The notes beneath the pieces are model-generated. The model ran no database searches, was not told the DNA's origin, and was given only the letters and a program-made list of their open reading frames with translations. This document shows positions 58,314-61,300 of a stretch of DNA of 64,000 nt, one piece after another. Position numbers and translations under genes: made by a program. The stretch covers positions 2,185,926-2,249,925 of the forward strand of contig OX345651.1 in NCBI GenBank assembly GCA_947044365.1, in the 5' to 3' direction. Within the stretch, counting starts at the first letter, position 1. Each line of letters opens with the position of its first letter. Source of the DNA: Petrosia ficiformis. Lineage: Eukaryota > Porifera > Demospongiae > Haplosclerida > Petrosiidae.

Positions 58314-61300
58314 CACCTGAGGCAATGAAAAAATAAACAAAATGAGAGTTGCTTCAGGTGGGATTCGAACCCATGACACACATGTACATGCTGGAATGTT
58401 TGCAAAAGCACAAGCACTCAGGCTGACACACATAAACACACATGTATAAGGTTTAATCATTTGTTACCTTGAGGTAGCTTGTTCCACTAATCTCTTCCTC
58501 AATGTGAGTTTCTCATCTTCCAGTCTTTCTACCTCATGTAATAAAGACTGATTGTGTTCTCTGAGGCTAGTTACTTCTTTCTCTCTCTTTTCACGAACCT
58601 TTACATTCATGAATTTAAAAACAGTTACAGTATGAGATAGTACATTGACATTGTACATGTACAGGTACATGTACATGTACATGTATATATGACTAGCTCT
58701 ATAATACTTGGTAATTGTCATTTTGTCATTACACACATATCCTTGCAGACTGACCTCTTGTAAGTCAGGATTATCTTCAGGACTCATTCCTAGTCTTAGT
58801 CTGAGGGCTTCATTTAATTCATATAGTGTATCAACTTGATTCTGTAGTTTGTTCACTCGTTGTATCAATTCAGATATCTCACTGTAGATCAATGAGAAAG
58901 ATACGTGTATAATACATCTTTGATATGATTGATGTCTGACCTATCTCTTTGGGTCACTTCTTGTTTTCTTTGTTTTATTTCATTAACAGCTTCCCTCAGT
59001 CCAATATGTCCACTCTCATAGTGTTCTATTCTTCCTCTCACCTCAACTAGTTCATGATCACACTCCTCTTTCTCTTGTTCAACCTAACAACGTAGCAATT
59101 ACAGGAATCTTAAATACACATGAACATGTGTACATGTACGATGTACAATGTACATATAACATATTGTATACTTATGAAGAAAATGTCTTATGTATCAAGT
59201 ATTTGTCATTCTTACATGAGTTCTTCTTTGCTGTTCCATTTCTAGTAATCTTTCCAGTTCTCTTTGTTTGGACTGTAGTGTATTGATTTCCTGGTAAAGA
59301 GCTGGACTGACTTTATGAGGATCAGCACGTCTACAAAATAAGAAAACACAATATCATACATGTACATTATACGTTAACTACCTGTTTAATACAACAATGA
59401 TTCTGGTATACTAAGCTATGTTTTATCATGAAAACCTTTTCTAAAATACATGTACCTGTTTTTTAATTGTAGTGTATGCAAACATATTGAGAAATGTATT
59501 TGCTTGCTGGGTTAACGTTAGGCTGGGCTTGACAAAAAATGTGACTATCAGACATACTGACATTAATAGGTATTTTGTAATCCGTACTAATCAGTACTTC
59601 TTTGCATGTGTAGTTAATGATTGACAGCTGCTTTTATAATACCCGGTGCTAAGTGTTAGTGATTTTCGATTCCATAAAAAAAAAAGAATTCGGTTCGATA
59701 CCGAGTACTTTTTTTCTCAGTATTGGAAGTATCGAGTACGATACCGAGTACAGTAGTTATGCACATGTGCAAGTTGTCACGTGGGTTATCAATTTATTTA
59801 TCATAAATCAGCAAAACATGTTTGGAGATAATACATGAACACAACTTGGTGAAAACAACTACTAGTGGAGTAACAGTGCAGCGAAATACTATGTGATATA
59901 TTATGATTGTTCAGATAATAGTTTCATGTTGTGGTTTGAAAAGAGAATGGTGTCCATGTTTTCGGGCTTCAACCTGTTTCTTCTTTCAGAAACTAACTGC
60001 CCAGCTTTCGAGAAGAGTCTCTCAGATGCTTCAATAAATTACTGGTATTTCCACAGGATTGTTTAATATTTGTCTTGCATCCACTGACCAAGCACATAGC
60101 ATAGTTAGGATCATAATCCTTTTCAAAGAAGTTCCACACAGAACTTCTAACACGTTTGATCATGACTATATCTCCACTCAGCAAACTTTAGAACACCAAG
60201 AACAGCTGAACTACTTTGCAGGTTTAAAATTGATGTATCAATGTAATGATGTTATCAAGTTACGTACTTATGATAATAATTATTATTATACGTAATTAAT
60301 AAATATTAGTAGTTATTCTAGTTAATTGAGTGTGGCTTCTGGTATCGAATTTATTCGGTTCCAAACTTCCAATGTTCGAACTCCATGCTGGCAACTCCAG
60401 GACTGGAATCGAAGTATCGAGTATTTTGGTATCAGTAATTCAGTATCGAACATCACTACTAAGACGTAAAGTTCTGTGCTTCTCTTCTTTGCTTGTGAGT
60501 TGCATTATGTATTATACGTACTCATTATACATGTATAAATAATTATATATACATGTGTATATACTAATATTATTATTATTATTAGTATACATGTATGTGC
60601 ACTGGATGAGTTGGGAAAGTTGGATAACCATCAAAGATCTTTAACCCACCATTCCCGGTTCTCAAGACTGGGCATTCACTATTCCATTTTTACTTCGAAT
60701 TTTTAAAGCCATTGTGGCTGCTTATTTTCTAAGCCATGGTGGCGGCTGCTCATTTTCTAAGCCATTGGGGCTGCTTATTTTCTAAGCCATTGTGGCTGCT
60801 CATTTTCTAAGCCATTGTGGCTACTTATTTTCTAAGCCATTGTGGCTGCTTATTTTCTAACCCATGGTGGCTGATTATTATTTTTCTAAGCCGTTGTGGC
60901 TGATTGTTATTGTTACCTTTGTAAGCTAAAGTGGCTGCTCTAATATTTTCTAAGTCTTTTGTGGCTGTGCTTAATGAATTTTATAAGCCATTGCGGCTGC
61001 TTGTTTGTTTGTTATGTGTGTTTGTCTACCCCTATTGCTATCATTAGGCACATGAATTTTCATGTGTATATAAAATAATTATAACTGTACCAGTAACTAC
61101 ATGTATATCTTTTTTCTAGCAGTTTATTTACACACTGTGGCTAACATCCTGGTTCTGGAATTGAACATTTTGCTGTCCATCAATTACAAGTTACAGATAA
61201 AATATCTGCTAAAGGACAAAATATGCCTTGATAAGCGTATATCTCTTGCTATCAGGTATTTGAATGACTAACAAGACCTTCAAGATGACTAACAGACACT

